NCBI GenBank assembly: GCA_024275165.1
Contig: JAJRZQ010000011.1
Coordinates: forward strand, 1-31,656
Source of the DNA: a bacterium
Lineage (GTDB): Bacteria; SAR324; XYD2-FULL-50-16
DNA: 31,656 bases
Direction: 5' to 3'
The position numbers and the translations under genes are program-made. A model generated the notes under the pieces. It saw only the letters and a list, made by a program, of their open reading frames with translations, had not been told where the DNA came from and ran no database searches. This document shows, piece after piece, positions 1 through 8,251 of the stretch. Position 1 is the stretch's first letter; every line of letters starts with the position of its first letter.

Positions 1-1
1 A

Positions 2-365
2 AGCGATGACTTGGAACTTGACGAAGCAAAAGAAGAACCCCTTTCCTTAGAAGAGGAAGAAGAACCCCTGCCAACCACAGAAACAACCACCGAGGAGCAG
101 GCCCCTGAAAGCGATGACTTGGAACTGTACGAAGCAAAAGAAGAACCCCTTTCCTTAGAAGAGGAAGAAGAACCCCTGCCAACCACAGAAACAGCCACCG
201 AGGAGCAGGCCCCTGAAAGCGATGACTTGGAACTTAACGAAGCAAAAGAAGAACCCCTTTCCTTAGAAGAGGAAGAAGAACCCCTGCCAACCACAGAAAC
301 AACCACCGAGGAGCAGGCCCCTGAAAGCGATGACTTGGAACTTAACGAAGCAAAAGAAGAACCCC
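2..365 (+). repeat. 108-bp in-frame tandem repeat in the CheA-like gene
   Basis: Units begin at 2, 110, 218 and 326. The first three are complete at 108 bp (36 codons) and almost identical at DNA level. The fourth matches for about 40 bp and then diverges. The encoded unit starts SDDLEL, continues EAKEEPLSLEEEEE and ends TEEQAPE. The near identity points to recent expansion. More copies may lie upstream of the window, since the sequence starts inside a unit. Confidence 0.95.
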
Positions 366-2275
366 CTCCAATCACAGAAGCCGCCGCAGAAGAACCGGCA
401 GAGGAACAACTCGCCCTGTTGGATTTTTCAGAGCAAAAAGACGAAAATAACGAGCCCGCCCCTGAGCTGAAGGAAGAAGCCACCTCCGCAGCGACTCCAA
501 TAAGCCACCCTGAGCCGGGGCCGGAGCAACTCCGCTTAGATGAAACAGAAACCCAGCCCCCACCAAAGACCACAGAACCGCCAGAACAAAATATTGAACC
601 CTCCCCGGCTAAAGCCGAACCCGCCATCACCAACAGCCTAGAGGCTTCCCCGGCCAAGCAAGACCCATCCCTGGTAACCAACATTCCCGATGCCTTTAGT
701 CAAGTCATCCTCAATTTGGATCATGCCTTTATGGCCTTTGACTCCGCGGGTCGCCTGGTCCCCATTTATCCAGGCAAACACCCTCTCTTTGGTGATTTGC
801 CGCCTGAATCCGATGCCCTGGAACTCTTATTTTTCTTCTACCAGGCAAGCAACCCCGACTCGGCAAGTTATACCGCGGAAGCGCCGGATTTAAACTTGAT
901 TCGTGAATTGATGCAAACCGTCTTTGCTCGGATCACCGACCTCGATGTCTTCGCCGAAATGCTGCCAAAGTACCTCAAAAGCGATAAGAATATCTATCAA
1001 GTCAGCTACAGCTACTTAAAAGCACCGGATAGTCAACAAGATTGTATTTTGGCAATATTTAAGGAAATCAGTGCTGAAAGAAGCTTACGACAACAACTTG
1101 AAACCGAAAAGGGCCATTGCGGCATGATCGCGAAAGTTGCCATGGATTTAAAAGGTTACCAGCATTTTTATCAAAGCGCGAGCCAGAGCTTAGCAGAGAT
1201 GCTCAAGGAGTTGGATAAACCCTTAACAGAGATTCGGGTAGGGGGACTGCTCAACAGCATGGATATTCTAAGCTCTGGGGCAGAACTTTATGAAATCAAT
1301 GAGATCTCCGGCTCCACCGTCACCCTAGAAGCCGACTTATACCGCTATACGCACTCCCAAAGCCCCTTTGATGAAGAGGCCCAACTCCGTTTACTGCAAG
1401 CGGTGGATGGCTTAAAAGACCAGTTGGAACAGATCCACGGGCAATATTTAAACGAGTTGGCCAGTACCGACAGCGCAAGCGGAATTCCAGTCCGCCCCCA
1501 AGCATTAACCGAAGCAGAGCAAAATTTAATCCAAACCATTCAAGACTTGGTACAGAGCATGGACGAAGTTTTTGAAAAAAACTACGCTCCCTTTACCAAG
1601 CTGCCTCAACTCGAAAGCGTCACCCAGCACCGCTTAGAACGAATCAAAGCCTTTTTGAACGATCATATTGCCTTTGAAGCAAAAAAAGCGATCACCGAAA
1701 ACCTCTCCCAATTGAGCCGTCAACCCCTCGCCCCCATCTTACGCCGTTACGCCTTAATCGCCGAGGGCATGGGCCGCAGGCAAGGCAAACAATTAAACAT
1801 CCAAATCAGCGGTCAAGACCTCGTCTTACCCATAGCGGGAATGCGCGACCTCTTTACCAGCCTGACCCACTTGGTGCGCAACTCGGTAGAGCATGGGATT
1901 GAAAAAATGGAAGAACGGGTTTTTATGGGGAAGGATTTAGAAGGAAAAATCAACATCCAGGCCGCTTTAGAAGGAGACGAACTCCTCTTGACCTTTAGCG
2001 ACGACGGCAAGGGAATGGACGCGGAATCCTATAAACAAGAACTCATTGCCCAAGGATTAAAAACCGCCGAAGAACTGGCGGATTTAAACTCCAATGAAAT
2101 CTTCGCTTTTCTTTTTTCTGAAACCGCGGAAAAAGAAACCCTAGACGGCATTAGCAGAGGAATTGGCTTGGAAGCGGTATATCACGAGTTGACGAAATTG
2201 GGTGGAAGCATCCAAGTTCAAAGCGAACCGGAAAAAGGCACTCAGGTCGTGGTTCGGGTTCCCTGTTCAAACTAA
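2..2275 (+). CDS. CheA-like histidine kinase / ATP-binding protein with acidic N-terminal repeats, 5'-truncated
   Basis: The reading frame is open at the window edge, so the true start lies upstream; the TTG at 11 is only an internal codon. Visible parts in order: three and a third copies of a 36-residue Glu/Pro/Thr-rich unit, a long acidic disordered linker to about nt 680, a possible PAS-like region (about nt 690-1080), helical segments, and a CheA-type GHKL ATPase. The N box HLVRNSVEHGIE is at about nt 1868, the G1 box DDGKGMD at about 2000 and the G2 box GISRGIGLEAV at about 2147. The protein ends right after the ATPase fold, with no CheW-like P5 domain. A stretch near nt 1246-1310 (LLNSMDILSSGAELYEINEI) has the pattern of an HPt helix but lacks the phosphorylatable His and the following Lys. 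CheA-type kinases phosphorylate response regulators in chemotaxis. Here the ATPase is clear; the phosphotransfer route is not visible. A rhodanese gene follows after 9 nt. Confidence 0.82.
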   Translation, partial: SDDLELDEAKEEPLSLEEEEEPLPTTETTTEEQAPESDDLELYEAKEEPLSLEEEEEPLPTTETATEEQAPESDDLELNEAKEEPLSLEEEEEPLPTTETTTEEQAPESDDLELNEAKEEPPPITEAAAEEPAEEQLALLDFSEQKDENNEPAPELKEEATSAATPISHPEPGPEQLRLDETETQPPPKTTEPPEQNIEPSPAKAEPAITNSLEASPAKQDPSLVTNIPDAFSQVILNLDHAFMAFDSAGRLVPIYPGKHPLFGDLPPESDALELLFFFYQASNPDSASYTAEAPDLNLIRELMQTVFARITDLDVFAEMLPKYLKSDKNIYQVSYSYLKAPDSQQDCILAIFKEISAERSLRQQLETEKGHCGMIAKVAMDLKGYQHFYQSASQSLAEMLKELDKPLTEIRVGGLLNSMDILSSGAELYEINEISGSTVTLEADLYRYTHSQSPFDEEAQLRLLQAVDGLKDQLEQIHGQYLNELASTDSASGIPVRPQALTEAEQNLIQTIQDLVQSMDEVFEKNYAPFTKLPQLESVTQHRLERIKAFLNDHIAFEAKKAITENLSQLSRQPLAPILRRYALIAEGMGRRQGKQLNIQISGQDLVLPIAGMRDLFTSLTHLVRNSVEHGIEKMEERVFMGKDLEGKINIQAALEGDELLLTFSDDGKGMDAESYKQELIAQGLKTAEELADLNSNEIFAFLFSETAEKETLDGISRGIGLEAVYHELTKLGGSIQVQSEPEKGTQVVVRVPCSN

Positions 2276-2284
2276 AGAAAAACA

Positions 2285-2593
2285 ATGATGAATAAAGAAG
2301 TCACCGTAATCGAAGCCCAAGAACTCATGGAGTTGGGCGAAGCCTTACTCCTCCTAGATGTACGCAGCGCAGAAGAATTTTCCAAAGGCAGCCTCCCAGG
2401 GTTTGAAAACCTGCCCCTCTCAGAAATCAGCCAAGCCATGCCGAATCTCGATGGCCGCAAAACCACCCTACTCTTATGCAGTGACGGCACCCAAAGCCAT
2501 CAAGCCCAGATTTTATTAGAGGCCTGCGGTTTTACCGCCCAGATCATCCGTGGGGGTCTCCGCGATTGGTCTTTAGTTTTTGACGCGGCTTAA
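2285..2593 (+). CDS. Single-domain rhodanese-like protein
   Basis: A 102-residue protein, the usual size of a stand-alone rhodanese module (compare GlpE, PspE). It carries the LLLLDVRSAEEFSKG segment typical of the first half of the fold. Its active-site loop is CSDGTQS with the nucleophile Cys65, followed by GFTAQIIRGGLRDW, the usual C-terminal signature. The family transfers sulfane sulfur through a cysteine persulfide; no substrate can be deduced here. There is no signal peptide, so it is cytoplasmic. Two ATGs occur back to back at 2285 and 2288. It lies 9 nt after the CheA-like gene and 3 nt before rlmKL, so all three are probably co-transcribed. Confidence 0.9.
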   Translation: MMNKEVTVIEAQELMELGEALLLLDVRSAEEFSKGSLPGFENLPLSEISQAMPNLDGRKTTLLLCSDGTQSHQAQILLEACGFTAQIIRGGLRDWSLVFDAA

Positions 2594-2596
2594 AAC

Positions 2597-4768
2597 TTGA
2601 ATTTTCCTTTTTATCTGCCCTGCCCTAGAGGGACGGCAGAACTCCTCTGCCAAGAACTGCTCGACCTCGGTCTCAAGGCCAAGCAAAAGGGCTCTGGCTG
2701 TGAAGTAGAAGGAGGGTTGGCAGCGGGCTATACAGCCTGCCTGCACTCCTTTATCGCCAACCGTGTGTTCTTGCCCTTAAGCGAGTTCCCCGCCGCCACC
2801 CCTGAAGAGCTTTACGAGGGGGTAAAACGCATCCCCTGGGAAAAGCACCTTGACGCCCAGGCCAGCCTGGCCATTGAAGCGGATTTAAGCGACTCGAACC
2901 TCACCCACAGTCATTTCGCGGCCCTCAAAAGCAAAGACGCGTTGGTCGATTATTTCAGAGAAAAAACAGGGCAGCGGCCTCGCATTGAAAAAAAAGACCC
3001 GGATATTCGCCTGCACCTATTTATTCATCAAAATCAAGCTCGCTTGAGCCTCGATTTTTCTGGACATAGCTTGCACTTTCGGGGATACCGCCCCAAAGGG
3101 GTAGACGCGCCCTTAAAAGAAAACCTCGCCGCCGCCCTCCTCTTTAAAATGGGTTGGCCTCAACTGGCTCAAGCCGGGGCAGCTTTTATCGACCCCTTTT
3201 GCGGCTCGGGAACCCTCTGCATCGAAGCCTACATGATTGCCGCCAAGCTACCCCCTGCTTGGGGCCGGGTTCATTGGGGCTTTCAGCGCTGGAAGGGGCA
3301 TGATGAATCCCTCTGGCAAAAAACACGCCTCCAGGCGAAGCAAAAAATCAAACTTCTCCCCTATCCTATTTTAGGCCTGGACATCAACCCCCTAGCTCTC
3401 AGGCAGGCTCGTGCCAGTGCCGATGCCCTGGGGATTAGCGGAAAACTGAGCTTTGAGCGAGAAGCAGCGGAAGAATTTCGCCTCCCCCAAAAAATGCGCC
3501 AAATGAAGGGTCTCATCTTAGGAAATCCCCCCTATGGGGAGCGGCTGGGGGATGAAGAAGACCTGTTTCACCTGCACCAAAGCTTAGGCCAGGCTTTAAA
3601 AAGTTCGGCCCAGGGCTGGCGTTTTGGCCTTTTTACCCCTAGAGAAGACCTCGCCTTCGCCTTAGGGATACGGGCCGATAAATCCAACCGCTTTTACAAC
3701 GGGGCCATTGAGTGTCGGCTTTTTCAGTTCACGATTGACCCCTCCCGCGAACTCAAAGAAAAAAACAAGCTTCAGCCGCCTCGCTTTTGGACAGGGCACA
3801 CGCCAAGCCCCGAAGCAACCGCCTTAGCCAATCGGTTAAGGAAAAACCTAAAAAAACTCAAAACCTGGAAAACCCAAAACAAGATAGAATGTTATCGCCT
3901 CTACAACAAAGACCTGCCTGAATACAGCTTTGCCCTGGATATTTATGGAAAAGATTGCCTCGCCTTTGAATACGAGCCCCCCCCAGAAATCGACCCCAGC
4001 ACCGCCAAAGGGCGTCGATACGACTTTTTAGCCAGCCTAGCCCCTGCCTTGGGGTTCACAGCGGAAAACATTTTTTACAAAGAGCGCAAAAGCCAAAAGG
4101 GCCGGGGGCAATACGAAAAAAACCAGGAGTGGAGTGAGAAACGAACCGTTACCGAAGGGGGGTTGCGCTTTGAGATCGACCTCCTCCGCTACCTCGATAC
4201 GGGCTTGTTTTTAGACAGCCGCAGCATTCGCCAGTGGATTTTTCAAGAGGCAAAGGGCAAGCGCTTTTTAAACCTCTTCAGCTATAGCTGTACCGCCAGC
4301 GTTTACGCCACTGCCGGGGGTGCCGCCCAATGTGTCAGCCTCGACTTAAACCCCCATTATCTGGAATGGGGCCAACGAAATTTTACCTTAAACCACCTCG
4401 ACCCCCATCGACACGCCTTCATTGCGACCGATGTCTTGACTTGGCTCAACAGTGCCCAAGGCGGCTATGATTTGATCTTGCTCGACCCGCCCAGCTTTTC
4501 CAATTCCAAAAAAATGCAAAAAAATCTGGACATTCAAACCGACCACCCCCGCCTCATCCAAGCAGCGGCCAATCTGCTCACCGAGCAGGGAAAACTCTAT
4601 TTTATGACCAACAAACGGGGATTCAAACTGAAAAACGAGGCCCTCAAAGGGCTAAGAACAATCCAACGAAAAGACAGCCTTCCCCTAGACTTTCAAGGGG
4701 GCAGGCCCATCCATCAACTTTGGGAAATCACTCGAAGTCTAGGGGCCGGGCCGCCTAATACTCGATAA
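2597..4768 (+). CDS. rlmL: Bifunctional 23S rRNA guanine methyltransferase RlmKL
   Basis: A 723-residue fusion, close to the 702 residues of E. coli RlmL (RlmKL), which makes m2G2445 and m7G2069 in 23S rRNA. The N-terminal part (about 1-160) is a THUMP-type RNA-binding region. The first Rossmann methyltransferase has a SAM loop at residues 199-206 (DPFCGSGT) and the N2-guanine motif NPPYGERL at 310-317. The second has a SAM region near 570-600 (FLNLFSYSCTASVYA) and LDPPSFSNS at 629-637. The start is a TTG placed 3 nt after the rhodanese stop; the next residues NFPFYLPCPRGTAELL match the family N-terminus, so this start is likely. The 3' end overlaps the convergent diiron gene by 14 nt. An eight-C run lies at 3977-3984. 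Confidence 0.93.
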   Translation: MNFPFYLPCPRGTAELLCQELLDLGLKAKQKGSGCEVEGGLAAGYTACLHSFIANRVFLPLSEFPAATPEELYEGVKRIPWEKHLDAQASLAIEADLSDSNLTHSHFAALKSKDALVDYFREKTGQRPRIEKKDPDIRLHLFIHQNQARLSLDFSGHSLHFRGYRPKGVDAPLKENLAAALLFKMGWPQLAQAGAAFIDPFCGSGTLCIEAYMIAAKLPPAWGRVHWGFQRWKGHDESLWQKTRLQAKQKIKLLPYPILGLDINPLALRQARASADALGISGKLSFEREAAEEFRLPQKMRQMKGLILGNPPYGERLGDEEDLFHLHQSLGQALKSSAQGWRFGLFTPREDLAFALGIRADKSNRFYNGAIECRLFQFTIDPSRELKEKNKLQPPRFWTGHTPSPEATALANRLRKNLKKLKTWKTQNKIECYRLYNKDLPEYSFALDIYGKDCLAFEYEPPPEIDPSTAKGRRYDFLASLAPALGFTAENIFYKERKSQKGRGQYEKNQEWSEKRTVTEGGLRFEIDLLRYLDTGLFLDSRSIRQWIFQEAKGKRFLNLFSYSCTASVYATAGGAAQCVSLDLNPHYLEWGQRNFTLNHLDPHRHAFIATDVLTWLNSAQGGYDLILLDPPSFSNSKKMQKNLDIQTDHPRLIQAAANLLTEQGKLYFMTNKRGFKLKNEALKGLRTIQRKDSLPLDFQGGRPIHQLWEITRSLGAGPPNTR

Positions 4769-5492
4769 TCCCCACCCGCAGGTTGTAGAGCCAATCCAAA
4801 AAGGTTTCCACCATCGCCCCTTCGTAGATCAAGCCATGCTGAGGGCACAAGAAGTCGATCCCTAGATTTTTTACCCTCTCGCACCATTGGTTTTTATGCT
4901 CGTTGCTGCCAAACCACCGTTTGTGAAAGCCTTCGATATGCTGAATGTGTTTGTCGAAATCACGCACCACAAAGTCTTTTGCGTTGCTAATCAGGCCCGC
5001 GCCGGTATCCCCGGTAAACAACACCTTGGCAACGGGGTCGTAGAGGTGAAAATTCCCCGAAGAATGCATAAAGTGGGCAGGGATGACTTGTAAATCCAAT
5101 CCATTGAGGTTTAAGATGGTTCCCTCATCATGCAGGGGAATGAAATTCGCCTTTTGCCCCCCAAAATGCAGCATAAAACTAATCCAAATCGAGGGAAGGT
5201 ACACCTGAATATTCGGTTTCATCATCAGCCACAAGGCAATGGCGCTGAAGATATCCGGGTCTTGGTGAGTACAAAAAACCTGATCTATCTTTTTGATGTC
5301 CACCACCTCGCCCAAGGCGCTGATCACCTCGGGAAAGGTTTCGGTACCCCCCGGATCGGTCATCAGGTATTTGTCGTTGTGTTGAACCAAATATTCATTG
5401 GTCGCCACCAGGTGATTTGCCTTTACATCGTCAAAATAAAAAATCGTCCAGCGATGGCCGCCCTGCTCAAATAGAGTCGCGTACTTTTTCAT
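4755..5492 (-). CDS. Stand-alone diiron beta-lactamase-fold protein, ODP/flavodiiron-like (copy 2)
   Basis: A 245-residue metallo-beta-lactamase-fold protein. Metal ligands fall at flavodiiron spacing: H76-x-D78-x-D80 (THQDPDIF), H143, D162 (GDTG) and H219 (CPQHG). Compared with the flavodiiron motif HxExDH, Glu is Asp and the trailing His is Ile81. The flavodoxin domain of true flavodiiron proteins is absent, as in the stand-alone oxygen-binding diiron protein (ODP) family described in Treponema chemotaxis. That family binds or senses O2; reductase activity without a flavodoxin partner is doubtful. The gene is last in a three-gene minus-strand operon, and its ATG lies 1 nt after the stop of the upstream paralogue. 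Both copies share the same N-terminal plan and the block RWFGSNxHKNxWCE. Family assignment is strong; the sensing role is inferred from context. Confidence 0.85.
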   Translation of the reverse strand: MKKYATLFEQGGHRWTIFYFDDVKANHLVATNEYLVQHNDKYLMTDPGGTETFPEVISALGEVVDIKKIDQVFCTHQDPDIFSAIALWLMMKPNIQVYLPSIWISFMLHFGGQKANFIPLHDEGTILNLNGLDLQVIPAHFMHSSGNFHLYDPVAKVLFTGDTGAGLISNAKDFVVRDFDKHIQHIEGFHKRWFGSNEHKNQWCERVKNLGIDFLCPQHGLIYEGAMVETFLDWLYNLRVGIIEY

Positions 5493-5493
5493 A

Positions 5494-6243
5494 TCATTTC
5501 ACCCTATTTCGGGTCGTACCTACATTAAGCTTATGCAGCCAATCGACAAACTGCCAAACCTGTTCCCCCACATAAATCGCCCCATGCTGGGGGCAAAGGA
5601 TCTCAATCTCTAATTCTTGCACCTTTTCGCACCAGTTGTTTTTATGTCCGTTGCTGCCAAACCACCGACGGTGAAAGGGCTCGATAAAGGGAATATGGGC
5701 CTCAAAATCGTCAATGAAAAGATAGCGGTTCTCATCGGGTAAAATAGCGGCACCGGTATCCCCGCTAAAATAGATTTTCGAACTGGGATCATAAAGATGC
5801 AGGTTGCCCGCCGAATGCATATGATGGGCAGGAACCGCGATAAGCTTAAGCCCGTTGTGATTGAGCTCCATCCCCTTATCGGGAATGGAGATAAAGGTAT
5901 TCTCATCCCCCCCAAAGTGAGGCATAAAACTCGACCAGAGCCAAGAAACATGACACTGCAATTCCGGTACGATTTCCTGCCATAAAGAAAAATTACTCGC
6001 AATATCCGGGTCTTGATGGCTTGAAAAAACTCCGGAAATCTCTTGGGGGTCGATGACCTGGACCAAGCTTGCCAACACGGTGGGGAAAATCTCAAACCCG
6101 CCTGGGTCGAGCAGAAAATGCTTCCCCTTATGGGTAATGACATACTCGTTTGAATCAATAAGCCCCTCTTTTTTATCGGGGTCACGGTGCAATACGATCC
6201 AGCGGTAATCCTCCTGCTCAAACAGGACATGGATTTTCTTCAT
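5494..6243 (-). CDS. Stand-alone diiron beta-lactamase-fold protein, ODP/flavodiiron-like (copy 1)
   Basis: A 249-residue paralogue of the downstream gene with the same ligand set: H76, D78, D80, H143, D162 and H220, and Ile81 where flavodiiron enzymes often have His. LLDPGGFEIFP near 44-54 and GDTG at 161-164 mark the beta-lactamase fold. There is no flavodoxin domain, signal peptide or membrane segment, so it is cytoplasmic. A good ribosome site (GAGGAAA) sits just before its ATG, inside the end of the upstream gene, and the two reading frames overlap by 4 nt (ATGA), which suggests coupled translation and fixed stoichiometry. Two ODP-like paralogues side by side suggest a heteromer or two sensors with different affinity; this is inference. 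Confidence 0.86.
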   Translation of the reverse strand: MKKIHVLFEQEDYRWIVLHRDPDKKEGLIDSNEYVITHKGKHFLLDPGGFEIFPTVLASLVQVIDPQEISGVFSSHQDPDIASNFSLWQEIVPELQCHVSWLWSSFMPHFGGDENTFISIPDKGMELNHNGLKLIAVPAHHMHSAGNLHLYDPSSKIYFSGDTGAAILPDENRYLFIDDFEAHIPFIEPFHRRWFGSNGHKNNWCEKVQELEIEILCPQHGAIYVGEQVWQFVDWLHKLNVGTTRNRVK

Positions 6244-6869
6244 TCGATTTCCTCGGATTGAATATTGGCAAAGAGGTTTGTAATCACCCCAAACTCAATA
6301 TTGATCGACTCTAAAAGCACAAACAGCCGCTCAATAGAGGCCTGCATCGTTTCGGTGATGATCCTAAATTTTTCCTCACTGCCCACGATATAAACCGCTT
6401 TAATCTTCCCCCCAATGGCCATGGTTTTACCAATGTTCACCAACTGAATCAACGAGTCCAAACCGCGCGCCATTTGAGCGGTATTTCGTTTTAACAAGGA
6501 AATATCAAAATGAGAGATCAATTCCCCAATCTTAAAGACATAAAGAGCCATTTCCTGCTGTTGCTTATAGGCACGCTGAAAAAGGCGATAAAAACGCGAT
6601 TGGGTTAAGAGTTGGCCATAGGCCTTGGTGGTCTCATCGAGACAAACAAAAGCCTGCTCTCGCCCACGGTGAGCGCTCTCGGTAACATCATTGCTCATCA
6701 CTTGGATTTCGCTAGAGAGCTTTAAAAAGGAGTCGTTATTGGCCTGTTTCGAGGCAATGCCCGCGTTAATGGCGATAAATTCCAAACTGGCGCATTCTTC
6801 GACCAGTTCAACATATTGAGCCGCAATCTTGACATAGCTCTGAGAGGCTTGTTTCAGTTCGTCCAGCAT
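6240..6869 (-). CDS. Small all-helical protein resembling a chemoreceptor signalling tip
   Basis: A 209-residue soluble protein with no signal peptide or membrane helix; almost all of it looks alpha-helical. Residues 28-66 (LEFIAINAGIASKQANND, then LSSEIQVMSNDVTESA) follow the pattern of the chemoreceptor hairpin tip, normally QTNLLALNAAIEAARAGE followed by FAVVAEEVRNLA. A weaker second copy of the pattern may occur at about 143-185 (IGKTMAIGGKIKAV, then EKFRIITETMQASIERL). It lacks the Gln/Glu-rich methylation helices and any sensor domain. It is first in the operon with two ODP-like diiron proteins and overlaps the next gene by 4 nt. It may be a minimal receptor or adaptor that passes the diiron signal to CheA/CheW. 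The family is not one I can name, and the receptor likeness is by eye. Confidence 0.6.
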   Translation of the reverse strand: MLDELKQASQSYVKIAAQYVELVEECASLEFIAINAGIASKQANNDSFLKLSSEIQVMSNDVTESAHRGREQAFVCLDETTKAYGQLLTQSRFYRLFQRAYKQQQEMALYVFKIGELISHFDISLLKRNTAQMARGLDSLIQLVNIGKTMAIGGKIKAVYIVGSEEKFRIITETMQASIERLFVLLESINIEFGVITNLFANIQSEEIE

Positions 6870-6942
6870 TTCAAATTTGCTTTTAGGGTTCTTAGATTAA
6901 AAGTATCAAGCTAACCGAAAAATCGCAAGATGAACCGCAACT

Positions 6943-8139
6943 TCAATGAATCAAGTTGGTTCTTTCTTTGCGCAGAATTTCACGCAACCGCCTTGGGTCG
7001 TTGTTTTTCGGGTTTGCCCAAACCTCGCGCAATAGGGCGTTCATGGCTTGGCCCAAGGCCTTGCCGGTTAAGCCTAAGGGGATTAGGTCTTTGGCTTGCA
7101 GCTTTAATTGGCGCAAATAAAGGGGCTCATTTTTCTGCTTGATTCGCCGGAGTAAAGGGCTTAAGTCAACCTGTAAGATTTCCTTCGCCCCTTGAGAGAG
7201 GGGTTCTAAGTCTTCTGGCAAGGCCTGATGCAAAAAATCTTTGGCCACCACTTCGCTGGCCCAGTCGGCCTGACGAAAGCGCAGCAACAAACGCCCTAAG
7301 TTGATCAACCTGCGAGGTAGGCGCAACTCTTCGGGTTTCACCCCGGCAAGCAACCCGTAATAGGCCAAGGGCAGGGGGTTTTGTAAGGTCAACCAAGCCC
7401 TGAGGCAAGCCTCCTCCTCCACAGGCTTCAAAAATTTACGAAAAAGGCGCAAAAAGGGCATGGTTTGCAGGAGAAAACCCAAGGCAAAGGGATGTAGAAA
7501 TATTTTGGAAATTTCATCTAAAATCCGCTCCATGCTCAATGGAGCGGGATCAAAAACCTCCAGGACTCGCTTTAATTCTACGGGGTCGTAGCCAAACCCC
7601 AAAGGGATAAAACGGGCCGACATTCTTAAATAGCGTAAGGCCCGCAAGTGATCCTCCCGCACCCGCAACCCCGCATCCCCCACAAAACGCAGGCGCTTTT
7701 GGGCAAAATCGGCCAAGGCCCCTTGATGATCTAAAAACCGCTCTTGGAGCAGGTCACAGGCTAAGGCGTTGAGGGTTAAATCCCTCCGTTCTTGGTCTTC
7801 TTGCCAGGAGTCCGCGAAAATCACCTTGGCCCTGCGGCCATCCTGCTCAATATCCTTGCGAAAACGGGTCACCTCAAAACGCATCCCCGCAAACAGGATG
7901 GTTAGGGTGCCATGCTCGACCCCGGTAGGGATCACCTTTTTAAAGAGCTTCCGGGTTTCTTCCAAAGGGCAGTTGGTGGCAAAATCAAAGTCTTTGGGGA
8001 TCTCGCCGAGGATTAAATCCCGCAAGCTCCCCCCCACCAAGAGGCACTGCCAGCCCGCCTTGGCGTAGACCCGCACAAAGCCCCTCAACCCCGCTAAGGT
8101 TTCTGGAGGTAAACGATTTAAAAGAGCGGAGACATCCAT
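6943..8139 (-). CDS. cca: CCA-adding tRNA nucleotidyltransferase
   Basis: A 398-residue class II nucleotidyltransferase of the CCA-adding enzyme/poly(A) polymerase superfamily. The head carries LLVGGSLRDLILG (about 33-45) and the catalytic DFDFAT near 51-56. Next come PTGVEHGTLTI and EVTRFRKD, then ERRDLTLNALA near 117-127, which matches the RRDFTINAMA nucleotide-binding motif of CCA enzymes. A helical RNA-binding neck and body follow (REDHLRALRYLRMSARF near 161-177). PTGxxHGT favours a CCA enzyme over poly(A) polymerase PcnB, but the two are hard to separate by eye. The reaction would be ATP/CTP-dependent repair or addition of tRNA 3' CCA, although both tRNA genes in this window encode CCA. 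It is divergent from tlyA and ends 73 nt before the receptor-tip/ODP operon. Confidence 0.82.
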   Translation of the reverse strand: MDVSALLNRLPPETLAGLRGFVRVYAKAGWQCLLVGGSLRDLILGEIPKDFDFATNCPLEETRKLFKKVIPTGVEHGTLTILFAGMRFEVTRFRKDIEQDGRRAKVIFADSWQEDQERRDLTLNALACDLLQERFLDHQGALADFAQKRLRFVGDAGLRVREDHLRALRYLRMSARFIPLGFGYDPVELKRVLEVFDPAPLSMERILDEISKIFLHPFALGFLLQTMPFLRLFRKFLKPVEEEACLRAWLTLQNPLPLAYYGLLAGVKPEELRLPRRLINLGRLLLRFRQADWASEVVAKDFLHQALPEDLEPLSQGAKEILQVDLSPLLRRIKQKNEPLYLRQLKLQAKDLIPLGLTGKALGQAMNALLREVWANPKNNDPRRLREILRKERTNLIH

Positions 8140-8251
8140 AAAAGAAGCGGCTAAAAAAACGCAGTGACAAGCCAGACGAGATGTTGAAAAATTGAACTGA
8201 CCCTCCTTTTATAACCCTCTGGAGCAAAAAAGAAAAGCAAGCTCAAGGCAA

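Noticed and set aside
8140-8251. A promoter in the cca/tlyA divergent gap using TTGAAA or TTGAAC and TTATAA/TATAAC.
   Set aside because: Spacer lengths (12-13 or 19-20 nt) are poor for a sigma-70 promoter, so I did not list it.
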